Positions 48,732 to 58,241 of a stretch of DNA of 64,000 nt are shown here, one piece after another (within the stretch, counting starts at the first letter, position 1; each line of letters opens with the position of its first letter). The position numbers were made by a program, and so were the translations under genes. The notes under the pieces were generated by a model. The model ran no database searches, was not told the origin of the DNA, and was given only the letters and a program-made list of their open reading frames with translations. Origin of the DNA: Nocardioides panacis (GTDB lineage Bacteria > Actinomycetota > Actinomycetes > Propionibacteriales > Nocardioidaceae); the NCBI RefSeq assembly GCF_019039255.1, contig NZ_CP077062.1, forward strand, positions 3,534,001-3,598,000. Reading direction: 5' to 3'.

Positions 48732-51700
48732 TCAGCGCCTGCGCTCCTGCTCGGCCCGCACCGCGAGCGCGGCGTCGAGCAGCACCCGGGCGCGGGTGAG
48801 GAAGGAGTGCTCCCGGTGCACGAGGGCCGCCACCCGGCGGCGCTCGTCGAGGCTGCCGAAGATCTCGTCCCGGTCGGGGGCGTTCACCAGGGCGGCGAGC
48901 TCCGTGGCGTTCCGGGCCACCTGCACCGACGAGCCGAACAGGTGGTTCAGGCCGGTGACGTCGTCGGTGACCACCCGGGCGCCGCTGGCCGCGGCGTCGA
49001 ACAGCCGGTTGGACAGGAACCCGTCCGCCCGCATGTCGTCCCAGTGGTCGTTGAGCACCACCCCGGCCGAGGCGTACATCGCGCCGAGGTCGGTGTTCGG
49101 CACGAACTCGCCGCGCAGCACCCCGGGCGACAGGAACTCCTCCCAGCAGGTGCCGTAGACCGAGAGCGGGAGTCCGGCGGCCATCGCGTCCTCGACCATC
49201 GGTCGCCGCTTGCCGCGGGAGTTGCCGACGAACAGCACCTCCGGGCCCGAGTCCGCGACCGCACGGTCGGGGTGGAACAGCACCGGGTCGGTGGCCTGCA
49301 TCAACGGGTCGATGTGCATGCCCCAGCGCTCGGACATCTTCTTGGACCAGGACTCGCTGGCGGCCAGCACCCGGTCGTAGGAGGTGGCCTCCTGCCAGGA
49401 CAGCATCTCCGGGTGCGAGATCACCCAGGCGAGGTTGACCTGGCCGTACGACGGCTGGAACTCGGTCCGGCCGCGGATCGTGAGGACCACGTCGTCGAGG
49501 TAGCCGGTGCTCCGGTAGAACTCCGACCCGCGGTCCGTCACGACGTCCTGCCCGAGCTCGCGCAGCGCGGCGGCGAGGCAGCGGGCGAAGTGCGTGTCGC
49601 CCCACGCGTCGCCCCACGGGCCCTGCGTCGCGGGGTTCTTCAGCGCCCAGCGCAGCCGCGGCGGGTGCTGGGTGACCAGGGCCCGGGAGCGGACCAGCAC
49701 CGGCTCGGGGGTGCACAGCCGGCGGTCCTCGCTGATCACCGTGCGGACCACGTGGTCCACCACGTCGAAGCCGCGGCCCACCCAGATCGCGGAGTCGTCG
49801 CGCGGGGCGGCCTCGTCCCAGCGGTCCAGGAACAGCCGCCGGTTCATCACGACCTTGTCGAAGCGGCCGGCCGTGCGGGACTCCAGGTGGGTGACCCGGG
49901 AGCCCGGCTCGACCACGCAGCGCCCCGGGCGGAGCCGGGCCAGCCGCAGGCAGAGGTCGACGTCCTCCATGCCGTTGCGGAACAGCGGGTCGAAGCCGCG
50001 CAGGGCGACCACGTCCTGGAAGCGCATCGCCAGCGAGGCGCCGGTCAGCGCGGAGAAGGACTCGCGCTCGAGCCCGGCGGCGTCCTCGACGGGGAAGCCG
50101 GCCAGGAAGGCGTAGGGCACGCCGCCGCAGTCGGGGAAGACCACCCCGGCGGACTGGATCGTGCCCGAGGGGTAGAGCAGCAGGGACTGCACGGCCTGCA
50201 CGCCCGGGTCCGCGAGCTGGGCGACGAGCGGGCGCAGCCAGCCCGGGTCGACCTTGGTGTCGTTGTTGAGGAACACCACGGTGTCGCCGGTGACCTCGCC
50301 CACGGCCAGGTTGTTGCCGACCGCGTAGCCGAAGTTGGTCGGCGCGTGCACGACCCGCACGCCCTCGTGGCGGGCGGCGAGGGAGTCCAGCATCTGCGCG
50401 GTCGCCGCGTCCGAGCCGTTGTCGAGGACGACGCACTCCAGGGACATCCCCGCGGGCAGCTCGGAGGCCAGCACGGTGAGCACGCTGCCGCGGGTCATCC
50501 GCCAGTCGTCGTGGGTCGGGATCACCACGGAGACCACGTCCGGGGCGGACGGACGCTGCTCGAGGCGCTCCCAGTCGATGGCGTAGCGGTTGAAGGCGAC
50601 GTCGCTCCAGGTCGGGACCGTGGAGTGGTCGGGGACCGGCTGCTCCGGCGGGTCGAGCCGGCGCGCCTCGGCGACCACCTCGACGTCCCGCTCGACGCCC
50701 ACCCTGGTGACGTGGGTGGCCTCGTGGCGGCTCAGCAGCCGGATGGTGAAGTCCGCCTCCCAGCCCCCGCGCAGCGTCTCGTCGAAGCCGCCGACCTCGT
50801 CGAGGACCGCGCGGGCCAGCACCAGCCGGGTCAGCTCGACGGTGGCGATCGTGACGGGCGGGGTGCCCGAAGGGAGGGTCGCCGCGGCGTACACGGGGGG
50901 CTTCTCGGGGCGGTGCACGAGCATCGAGTCGTAGGCGACCCCCCGGCCGTCGCGGCAGGCGGCGGCCAGCCGGCGTAACCGGCCGGGCTCCCAGGACTCC
51001 CCGGCGGCGACGAACGCGACCAGGTCGCCGGTGAGCTGCTCGAGCGCGAGGTTCAGGCCGGTCGAGGCGCGCGAGCCCTCGTGGCGCACCACGACCAGCG
51101 AGACGTGGTCGGGCAGCGGCGCCAGCCGGGCGTCCAGGTCGGGGACCAGGCCGTCGGTGACCACCACGATCTCCAGGCGTACGTCGACCTGGTCGACGAC
51201 CGAGCGCAGCGTGCGGGCCAGCGTGTCCACGCCGCGGACGGACTCCACGACCACGCTGACGCGGGGCGGCGGTCCCCCGGTCTCGGGGGCGGGCAGGTCC
51301 GCGGCGTGCGAGGCGGGGAGCCGGCCGGTGCGCAGCCGGGGGACCAGCCTCTTGCGCGCGGCCCACTCGTGCCACCGGGCCGCCGACCAGTCGGTGAGCC
51401 CGCGGGGCTCCTCCGGGGTCGGGGTGTACCAGGGGTTGGGCGCCAGGCCCTGGGCCGCGCCGTGCTCGACGTAGTGCCCCAGCGGGCCGCTCGGGTGCCG
51501 CCGGGACTCGGGGTGCGCGCGCACGTAGCCCTTGAGGTCGAACAGCGGGTGCGGGGAGAGCTTGAAGAGCCGCTTCTCCAGGTAGGCGACCAGCGGGTCG
51601 GCGTCACCGACGGCCTCGGGGGCGCGCACCGCGACGTGGTGCGGCACGAACAGCGGGTGCGGCCAGAGCCCCCGGCGGGCACCGTGCCGCAGGTAGTGCC

Positions 51701-51911
51701 GGGCGGCCTCGGCGGGGACGGTGCTGCAGCCCGCGGCCCCGGCGTACCAGCCGGCGTCGAACAGCGGGGACGCGAGAATTCTTTGCTCGTCGTCGGCCTG
51801 TTGCGCGGAGGTGTCGGGGACCTGGTCGCTAGAGTCGTCCGCACGACGGGTCGCGTCGAGCACGCGGCGCGCGGCACCGCGGGAACTCGCGATCATCTGC
51901 TGGACGAACAT
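48732..51911 (-). CDS. Large multidomain glycosyltransferase (WY/HY modules, two GT2 domains, GT-B-like C-terminus)
   Basis: This is a 1059-residue enzyme. Residues 40-180 contain three WY/HY modules (FDAGWYAGAAG...HYLRHGARRGLWPHPLF). Two GT-A domains follow: the first has PRVSVVVESVRG and no full DxD (MLVHRPEK region), and the second is a good GT2 with DVVSVVIPTHDDWRMT, NFGYAVGNNLAVG, VVFLNNDTKVD and NGMEDVDLCLRLARL. The last 350 residues resemble a GT-B fold with WSKKMSERWG, VLFVGNSRGKR, PMVEDAMAAGLPLSVYG and LSNRLFDAAASGARVVTDDV. It is probably a chain-extending or multi-linkage polymerase. ATG 51911 follows GGGAG by eight bases; the longer open frame is non-coding. Confidence 0.85.
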   Translation of the reverse strand: MFVQQMIASSRGAARRVLDATRRADDSSDQVPDTSAQQADDEQRILASPLFDAGWYAGAAGCSTVPAEAARHYLRHGARRGLWPHPLFVPHHVAVRAPEAVGDADPLVAYLEKRLFKLSPHPLFDLKGYVRAHPESRRHPSGPLGHYVEHGAAQGLAPNPWYTPTPEEPRGLTDWSAARWHEWAARKRLVPRLRTGRLPASHAADLPAPETGGPPPRVSVVVESVRGVDTLARTLRSVVDQVDVRLEIVVVTDGLVPDLDARLAPLPDHVSLVVVRHEGSRASTGLNLALEQLTGDLVAFVAAGESWEPGRLRRLAAACRDGRGVAYDSMLVHRPEKPPVYAAATLPSGTPPVTIATVELTRLVLARAVLDEVGGFDETLRGGWEADFTIRLLSRHEATHVTRVGVERDVEVVAEARRLDPPEQPVPDHSTVPTWSDVAFNRYAIDWERLEQRPSAPDVVSVVIPTHDDWRMTRGSVLTVLASELPAGMSLECVVLDNGSDAATAQMLDSLAARHEGVRVVHAPTNFGYAVGNNLAVGEVTGDTVVFLNNDTKVDPGWLRPLVAQLADPGVQAVQSLLLYPSGTIQSAGVVFPDCGGVPYAFLAGFPVEDAAGLERESFSALTGASLAMRFQDVVALRGFDPLFRNGMEDVDLCLRLARLRPGRCVVEPGSRVTHLESRTAGRFDKVVMNRRLFLDRWDEAAPRDDSAIWVGRGFDVVDHVVRTVISEDRRLCTPEPVLVRSRALVTQHPPRLRWALKNPATQGPWGDAWGDTHFARCLAAALRELGQDVVTDRGSEFYRSTGYLDDVVLTIRGRTEFQPSYGQVNLAWVISHPEMLSWQEATSYDRVLAASESWSKKMSERWGMHIDPLMQATDPVLFHPDRAVADSGPEVLFVGNSRGKRRPMVEDAMAAGLPLSVYGTCWEEFLSPGVLRGEFVPNTDLGAMYASAGVVLNDHWDDMRADGFLSNRLFDAAASGARVVTDDVTGLNHLFGSSVQVARNATELAALVNAPDRDEIFGSLDERRRVAALVHREHSFLTRARVLLDAALAVRAEQERRR

Positions 51912-52069
51912 CAGAGAAACTCCCCCGATCATCGGTGCCCCCCGTGGCAGCCGCTCGAGCCCATGTCGCCTGGGCCGGGTAGATCCGGTCGAATCGGTCG
52001 GGCACGACGCCTCAGGGTATACGCCGGAGGCCTCCACCGCATCCGGAAGCGGTCACCTGGAGCCCCACC

Positions 52070-52112
52070 GGTACCACCCACCACAAAGAAATCTTTGCGT
52101 TTCAGGTACCAC
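52070..52112. repeat. Repeated GGTACCAC and CAAAGA-AA-TCTTTG dyad upstream of the GH16 gene
   Basis: GGTACCAC occurs at 52070-52077 and 52105-52112, 35 bases apart, flanking an inverted repeat CAAAGA/TCTTTG at 52084-52097. This stretch is unusually AT-rich for the window. It covers the expected -35 of the GH16 promoter and could be a regulator site. The gap 51912-52140 holds nothing else. Confidence 0.4.
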
Positions 52113-52128
52113 AGGGCAATTAACCTTT

Positions 52129-52134
52129 TACTCT
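52129..52134 (+). promoter_or_regulatory. Leaderless -10 element (TACTCT) for the GH16 gene
   Basis: TACTCT, six bases, then ATG 52141. No ribosome-binding site. Confidence 0.6.
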
Positions 52135-52140
52135 GGCCGC

Positions 52141-53529
52141 ATGAATCGAGCACGTTCCTTCCTGGCCTCCGCCGCCGCCGTCGCAGTCGCGGCCGCCGGA
52201 CTCAGCCTCGTCACGCCCGCCACGCCCGCCTTCGCAAGCACGTCCTTCGTGCTGAGCCCGACCGCCCCGGTGGCCGGCGAGTCGTTCGCCGCGACCGGCA
52301 AGGTGTCGACGCGCTTCAAGCGTCCGGTGGTCCTCAAGGTCTACAGCGGCGGCGCCTGGCGCACCGCGATGAAGGGCTACACCACCAGCAGCGGCACCTA
52401 CCGCTTCGCCGGCATGAAGGTCGCCGCGCCGACCACCTACGCGGTGGCGGCTCCGGCCTACCGCTACAAGGGCAAGACGTACGGCGCCTCCACCAGCACC
52501 AAGCGGGTCGCCCGCCCGGTCGGCCAGTCCGGCGCCATCTCGGTGCTTCCCCAGGTGTCCCAGCGGGGCACCGGCGCGTTCCGCGCGTCCGGCGCGTACA
52601 ACTCGGTGCTCGCCAAGTTCAGCCCGGCCCGTCCCGGCCGCGTCGTCACCTTCCAGCGCTTCGTCAACGGCTCGCTGATCGGCTCGGGCACCGCCAAGGA
52701 GGGCGCGGACGGCACCGCCGCCTACAAGGTCACCCTCGGCGCCGGTCAGACGATCAGGGCCACCGCCGCCGCCCGGTACGGCGCACCCGCGGTCGCCACT
52801 ACGACAGCCACCAACGACTGGCGGCTGATGTTCGACGAGGAGTTCAACGGCTCGTCGCTGAACACCCACGTCTGGAACTACCGCAACGAGGGCAAGTACC
52901 TGCCCTCCCGCCTCAAGTCGCGCGCCGACCGCCGGATGGTCTCGGTCAGCGGCGGCACGCTGAACCTGCGCGTCAAGCCCGACCCGGCCCGCCCCGGCCG
53001 CTTCCTGAACAGCCAGGTCTCCACCGAGGGCAGCTACCGGTTCACCTACGGCACGGCCGCCGCGCGGATCAAGTTCCCGACCCGTCGCGGTCAGCACGGC
53101 GGGTTCTGGCTGCAGTCCCCGACCTACGCCTCCTACCCGGGACGCCCGAGCGTGGCCGGCGCGGAGATCGACATCGCGGAGTTCTTCGGCAAGGGCTACA
53201 CCGGCGGCGGTCTGGGCAACTACCTCTACTACCGCAACTCCGCCAAGAAGGACGTCAAGTCCGGTGGCATCTCGCCCGGTGCGCAGAAGCTGCTCGCCCA
53301 CGGGGACACCTGGTGGAAGGCCTACCACGTGTTCTCGGTCAACTGGACCCCGCAGAGCTACACCTTCTTCGTCGACGGCCGCCAGCTGTACCACTCCACC
53401 CGGGCGCTGTCCCACACCAACGAGTTCCTCGTGCTCAGCCTGCTGAGCTCGGACTGGGAGCTCAAGGACTTCAACAAGAAGTACCCGCCGACCATGAAGG
53501 TCGACTGGGCGCGCGTCTGGCAGCGCTAG
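52141..53529 (+). CDS. Secreted glycoside hydrolase family 16 protein
   Basis: This 462-residue exported enzyme begins with a Sec signal peptide (about 1-32, NRARSFLASAAAVAVAAAGLSLV, cleavage near AFAS). Next are about 195 residues of beta-rich, Ig/bacterial-surface-like repeats. The GH16 domain (about 230-462) has DWRLMFDEEFNGSSLN, the catalytic EIDIAE (ExDxxE) and WTPQSYTFFVDG. GH16 members cleave beta-1,3 or beta-1,4 glucans and galactans, so it may trim an envelope polysaccharide or feed on one. It is divergent from the large GT and convergent with the second GT-polymerase. Confidence 0.92.
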   Translation: MNRARSFLASAAAVAVAAAGLSLVTPATPAFASTSFVLSPTAPVAGESFAATGKVSTRFKRPVVLKVYSGGAWRTAMKGYTTSSGTYRFAGMKVAAPTTYAVAAPAYRYKGKTYGASTSTKRVARPVGQSGAISVLPQVSQRGTGAFRASGAYNSVLAKFSPARPGRVVTFQRFVNGSLIGSGTAKEGADGTAAYKVTLGAGQTIRATAAARYGAPAVATTTATNDWRLMFDEEFNGSSLNTHVWNYRNEGKYLPSRLKSRADRRMVSVSGGTLNLRVKPDPARPGRFLNSQVSTEGSYRFTYGTAAARIKFPTRRGQHGGFWLQSPTYASYPGRPSVAGAEIDIAEFFGKGYTGGGLGNYLYYRNSAKKDVKSGGISPGAQKLLAHGDTWWKAYHVFSVNWTPQSYTFFVDGRQLYHSTRALSHTNEFLVLSLLSSDWELKDFNKKYPPTMKVDWARVWQR

Positions 53530-53535
53530 GACCGC

Positions 53536-56500
53536 TCAGTCACGGGCTGCGGGGAACAACAGCTCGAGGAGGCGGCGGGTCGCACCGCCGTCCTCGAGCT
53601 CCCCGTAGGTCTCTCGCATCCGGTGCCGGTCCTCGGCGTGGGCATCCCCCGCCTCGAGGGCCGGCACCAGCTGTTCCAGGGTGCTGACGACCGGGCCCGG
53701 CGGGTCGGCCAGCAGGTCGACGTACAGACCGCGGTCGCCGGACTGGTACTCCTCGAGGTCCGGGGCCAGCAGGACGACCGGCTTGTCGGTCAGCACGAAG
53801 TCGAACAGCACCGCCGAGTGGTCGCTGACCAGCACGTCGGCGGCCAGGAACAGCTCCGCGAGGTCCGGGTACGTCGTCACGTCGACCACCCCCGGGCCGG
53901 AGACGGACGCCGACGCGGCGGTGTTCGGGTGGCCGCGGACCAGCACCACGGTGTCCCCGAGCCGGGCGGCCAGGTCGGCCGGGTCGGCCACCAGCACCTT
54001 CTCGTGGTGCCCCCGGGCCCGGGCGTTCTCCCGCCAGGTCGGGGCGTAGAGCACCACCCGCCGGCCGTCGGGCACGCCCAGCCGCCGGCGGACCGCGGTC
54101 CGCAGCGCCCCGTCGGGGTCGGCGAGCAGCCGGTCGTTGCGCGGTGAGCCGATCTCGGCGACCGGCCCCGGGTAGCCGAGGGCCTTGGTGAGCACCGCCG
54201 AGGTGAACGCGTTGGGCGTGACCAGCAGGTCCCACTGCCGGGACTGCTCCTCCAGCAGCTCGTCGTCCTCGTCGAGCACGCGCGGGTCGTTGACGTCCGG
54301 ACCGAGCCGGCGCAGCGCGGTGCCCCGCCAGGTCTGCACCAGCACCTGGTCCTCGGCCTTGGCGAACCAGCGCGGGAAGGTGCCGTTGGTGACCAGGGTC
54401 CCGGCACGGCCCACCGCGTCGAACCAGGCCGCGGTGCCCTGCACGACCGCGCGGCAGCCCGCGGGCGCCGGGATCGCGGCGTCCGCGACGCTCCAGACCA
54501 CCTCGCGGTCCGGGTCGTGGGCCAGCAGCGCCCGGGCGAGGGCGCCGGGGTCGCCGTCGGTGCCGGCGCCACCGAAGCTCTCGAGGACCACGGCGTCGCT
54601 GCGCGGGGCGCGCAGCGCGTCGGCGTAGACCGTGGCGCGCAGCAGTTGGCGGCCGTACGAGCTCGACGGGTCGGGGTCGACGTCCTTGACCCGTCGGAGC
54701 GCCAGGCCGCCCTGCGCCGAGACCCGCACCCGCCAGCCGTGCCGCTGGCCCGGCGGGACCAGGGTGCGGGCGGCGCGGACCGGGACCTCCTGGTCGGCCG
54801 ACCGGGCCTCGAGGGCGTACAGGTCGCGCCAGAGAGGCGAGGTCGCCCGGTCCCAGAAGTCGAAGGTGGTCGGCACCTCGGCGCTGAACCGGCCCTCGGT
54901 GACCGCGACCTCGCAGACGCTGCCGTTCGCGCGGCTGCCGGCGAGCCGGAGCGTGGAAGGAGCCGACGTCGACGGCCCGGCCGGTGACCCGCAGCGCCGA
55001 CGGTCCCGGCTCGAGCTCGTCGAGGACCACGTGCGGCACGCGGGGGGTGAGCAGCAGGGCGCGGTCGGTGGCGGCGCCGAGGTCGGCGCCCTCGCCGAGG
55101 CGGAGCCCGTCCAGGTCGAACGCGGCGACCAGGGTCAGCGGCCGGTCCTCCCCGCAGTCCAGGCGCAGCGGGGCGGGCAGCGGCCCGGCCAGGTCGGCCA
55201 GCGCGACCTCCAGGTCGTGCGACCGCGGGCTGGCGGGGTCCCCGGTCACCCGGGTCGCGAGCGGCCGGTCCTCGCGCAGCACGGCGACCGGCGCGCCGGC
55301 GGCCCCGACGTGCACCCGCAGCCGCAGCCGCCCGTCGACGACGTCGGCGGCGAGCACCGCGGCGTGCCGCGCGTGCACGGTCACCTGCCAGCCCAGGCGG
55401 CGGTGCCAGGAGTCCACGACGAGCGCGTCGTCGACCACCTGCGCGTGCACGGCACGGGAGGTGCCCACGTCGTTGCGGTGCGCGAAGAAGCCACCGCCCT
55501 GCACTCCCGCGGCGTCGACGTCCACCGACACCCGCCAGGTCGTCGGCCGGCGCGGGTCCGAGGCGCGCACCAGGCGGCGTACGTCGAGGGTGGCGGCGAA
55601 GCCCGAGCCGCGGTGGTCCTCGAAGACCCGCCGGGCGAACCGGTTGGCCTCGACGCTGTCCTCCTGCACCGCGGGTACGTCGACCTGCCCGGCGTCCGAC
55701 CAGGGGGGAGGCAGCACGTGCAGGGTGGTGCTCACGTCGTAGCGCGCCGGCGGCAGGTGCCGCACGAAGGCGGTCCCGCGCAGCGTGACGCGGCCCTCGG
55801 ACCAGCTGACGTCGTCGAGCTGGGCCGAGGCGGGCAGGTCGACCGCGGCGAGCCGGAGCATCTCGTCGGTCTCCGGGCCGGGCGGCAGCCCCAGGTCGAC
55901 GTCCGCGACCAGGTGGCCGTCGCGCAGCACCGAGGGGAAGTTGGAGGTGTCGAGCTGCTGCACGGCGAACAGCCGGGTGAGCGCGTCGCGGTCGCGGCGG
56001 GCGGCCAGCCGGGCGGCGACCCGGAAGCGCAGCTCCAGGGAGTCCCAGGTGGCGGCCGGGGCGTGCTCGACCAGCCAGGCGGTCGCCGTGGTGAGCACCG
56101 TCCAGTAGGACTCGTCCGCGGTCAGCGCGGCCTTGAAGTAGGGCATCAGGTCCAGCCGGAACACCTTGGTGAACCACTCCCCGACGACCAGGTCGGAGGC
56201 GCCCTGGTCGAGGAGGGCGGCGACCTGCTGCTTGGCCGCGAGCCGGTCGCGCAGGTCGTCGGCCTGGTGCTTCTGCTGGGTGATCGAGGTGCCCTCGACC
56301 CGGGTGCGCCACAGGTAGACCGCGTCGGTGAGCACGTCGAAGCTGCGTGCCTCGAGGTAGGCCCGGGTGATCGGCACCTGGTCCTCGTAGCGCACGCCCA
56401 CCGGGAACTGCAGGCCGGTGCGCACCAGGAAGTCGCGGCGGAACACCTTGGTGACCGCCCAGATGTTGCCCAGCATGGCGGGGGCGTCGTCGATGGTGAT

Positions 56501-57040
56501 CGCCGGCCGGGGCTCGGCGTGCAGCGCGCGCAGCCAGTGCCGCTCGACGTACCGGCCACGCACCTGGCGGCGGATCGACCCGACCGCGAAGTCCGAGCCG
56601 GTCTGCCGCAGCGTCCGGACCATCTTGGTCCAGCCGCCCGGGGTGACGGTGTCGTCGGAGTCGACGAAGGTGACCAGGTCGCCGGTGGACTCCGCGATGC
56701 CGCGGTTGCGGGCGGCGCCGAGGCCGGCGTTGTCCTGGCGGACCACCCGGACCCGGGGGTCGCGCTCGGCGTAGGCCCGGGCGATCTCCGCGCTGCCGTC
56801 GGTGGAGCCGTCGTCGACGAGCAGCACCTCGAGGTGCGGGTAGCGCTGCCCGAGCACCGAGTCGAGGCACTCCGCGAGGTAGCTCTCGACCTGGTAGACC
56901 GGCACCACCACGCTCAGCAGCGGCTCGTCGGGCAGCGCACCGTCGGCCCCGTGCAGGGCGCGGTCGGCCGGACGGCCGGTGACCAGCCCCCGGAGGGCCC
57001 GTCCCAGCCGTCGTCCTCCCCTACCGATCGCGACGCTCAC
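53536..57040 (-). CDS. Bifunctional GT2 plus CDP-glycerol glycerophosphotransferase, paralogue 2 (frameshifted as given)
   Basis: This is an 1167-residue protein with one base removed. The N-terminal GT-A domain (about 40-270) has LLSVVVPVYQVESYLAECLDSV, VLLVDDGSTDGS, TFVDSDDTVTPGG. A long beta-rich middle region follows. The C-terminal TagF-type domain (last 330 residues) has QTWRGTALRRLG, EIGSPRNDRLL, VVLYAPTWREN, VVLVRGHPN, VLVSDHSAVLFDFVLTDKPVVLLAPDL. Around 54957-54958 the given sequence has one A too many; removing it joins RAVDVGS to STLRLAGSRANGSV. It is a close design-level paralogue of the gene at 40589-43801. The GTG start is eight bases after TATGTT. Confidence 0.83.
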
Positions 57041-57079
57041 GACGAGCCAACATACCGAGGCGCTCCGGGCTCCGGGGGA

Positions 57080-57733
57080 TCAGGCGTGCTTCTGCTCCTG
57101 CACCGGGGAGACCGAGCCGGCCGCGACCCGCTCCTCCCAGGCGATGAGGTCGACCACTGCGTCGACGTCGACCTCGGCGTGCCAGGTGGCCAGCTCGTCG
57201 GCCTGCTCGGCCTTGCGGATCTCCAGCTCCTGGACCCGCTCGGTCAGCGTGACCAGGCGCTCCTGGGCGTCGTTGGCGCGGCGGGCCTCGCGCTGCACGC
57301 GGGCCTCGGCCTCGATGGCGCGCTTCTCCGCGGCGACGACGTCGTCCTCGAGCGCGGCGACGTCGCGGTCGCGACGGACCAGCCGGTCGGTCATCACGGT
57401 GGTGAACTCGGCGTGCTCGGAGGCCCGCTCGGAGAACATGCTGCGGTAGGCCTGGGCCTGGGCGGCCCGGTCGCCGGCGGCCTCACGCCGGCTCTGGGCG
57501 AGCTCGTTGTAGACGATGCGCGCGGCGGCCCAGCCGCTGGCCAGGGCGACGACGGAGGCGATGCTGAGCCACAGCGGCGACTGGGTGGGCAGCGCGACCA
57601 GCACGAGGGCGGTCGCGGCGCCGAGCAGGGCCACCGCGACGGTCACCCGGACGCTGCGCTGCCGGCGACGGCCGGGGCGGGTGGCAGAGGAGGCAGGAGT
57701 GACGGGCGAGGCGGACGGGGAAGAACTGGCCAT
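57080..57733 (-). CDS. Membrane-anchored coiled-coil protein of unknown function
   Basis: This is a 217-residue protein. A short basic N-terminus is followed by two transmembrane segments (about 27-75), then a long Glu/Arg/Ala-rich coiled coil (about 80-180, for example AALEDDVVAAEKRAIEAEAR), and an acidic C-terminal stretch. I recognise no family. It is next to the DUF3180-folK operon on the same strand, but has its own leaderless promoter. It could be a cell-envelope organiser; this is only suggested by shape. Confidence 0.7.
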   Translation of the reverse strand: MASSSPSASPVTPASSATRPGRRRQRSVRVTVAVALLGAATALVLVALPTQSPLWLSIASVVALASGWAAARIVYNELAQSRREAAGDRAAQAQAYRSMFSERASEHAEFTTVMTDRLVRRDRDVAALEDDVVAAEKRAIEAEARVQREARRANDAQERLVTLTERVQELEIRKAEQADELATWHAEVDVDAVVDLIAWEERVAAGSVSPVQEQKHA

Positions 57734-57739
57734 GGGCTC

Positions 57740-57745
57740 AGCGTA
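57740..57745 (-). promoter_or_regulatory. Leaderless -10 element (TACGCT) for the coiled-coil protein
   Basis: Minus-strand TACGCT, six bases, then ATG 57733. No ribosome-binding site. Confidence 0.6.
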
Positions 57746-57751
57746 GGACGC

Positions 57752-58234
57752 TCACTCGTCCGGACCGACCCGACACGCACGCTCGAGGAGCAGCGACCCG
57801 GCCACCAGCGCCCCGCCGGCGAGCCCGCCGACCAGCGCGTGCACCATCCGCTGGTGGGCCAGCTCGGCGTCGGTGAGCCCCAGCCAGCTCAGGGCGTAGC
57901 CGAGGTAGCCGCCGGCCACCAGCGCCCCCGCCAGCGAGCAGGACTTCGCCAGCACCAGCCGGTTGACCGCGAGGTGCGGCTGCAGCCGCTCGTGGCGCCG
58001 GTGCAGGGAGCGGTGCGTCGACCAGGCCACCGAGACCATCACGAGCGCGACGAAGGCGAGCGCGAGGACCGGCAGCCAGCCCACCGTCGGCGCGGTGCCG
58101 CCGAGCCGGATGCTCACCGGCTTGAGCAGCCAGCCCAGCACCAGCCCGACCAGCGCGGTCCCGATCAGCGAGCCCGCCGTGGTGGAGCGGATCCGGCCGC
58201 CGCCCTCACCGGGGTCGTCGGGGTTCTCGCTCAC
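57752..58234 (-). CDS. DUF3180 membrane protein
   Basis: This 160-residue protein has four transmembrane helices (two pairs, about 22-60 and 95-155) and the loop HRRHERLQPHLAVNRLVLAKSCSLAGALVAGGYLG, whose Arg-x-x-Leu-Ala-Lys segment typifies DUF3180. It follows folK by seven bases, a link conserved across actinobacteria (Rv3605c position in M. tuberculosis). Its role is unknown. Confidence 0.9.
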   Translation of the reverse strand: MSENPDDPGEGGGRIRSTTAGSLIGTALVGLVLGWLLKPVSIRLGGTAPTVGWLPVLALAFVALVMVSVAWSTHRSLHRRHERLQPHLAVNRLVLAKSCSLAGALVAGGYLGYALSWLGLTDAELAHQRMVHALVGGLAGGALVAGSLLLERACRVGPDE

Positions 58235-58241
58235 CGGGGCG

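Noticed and set aside
47626-51375. 1249-codon open frame joining a GT shadow to the GNAT protein
   Set aside because: Only the part from 48705 down encodes the GNAT protein; the N-terminal 890 codons are in the wrong frame of the large GT.
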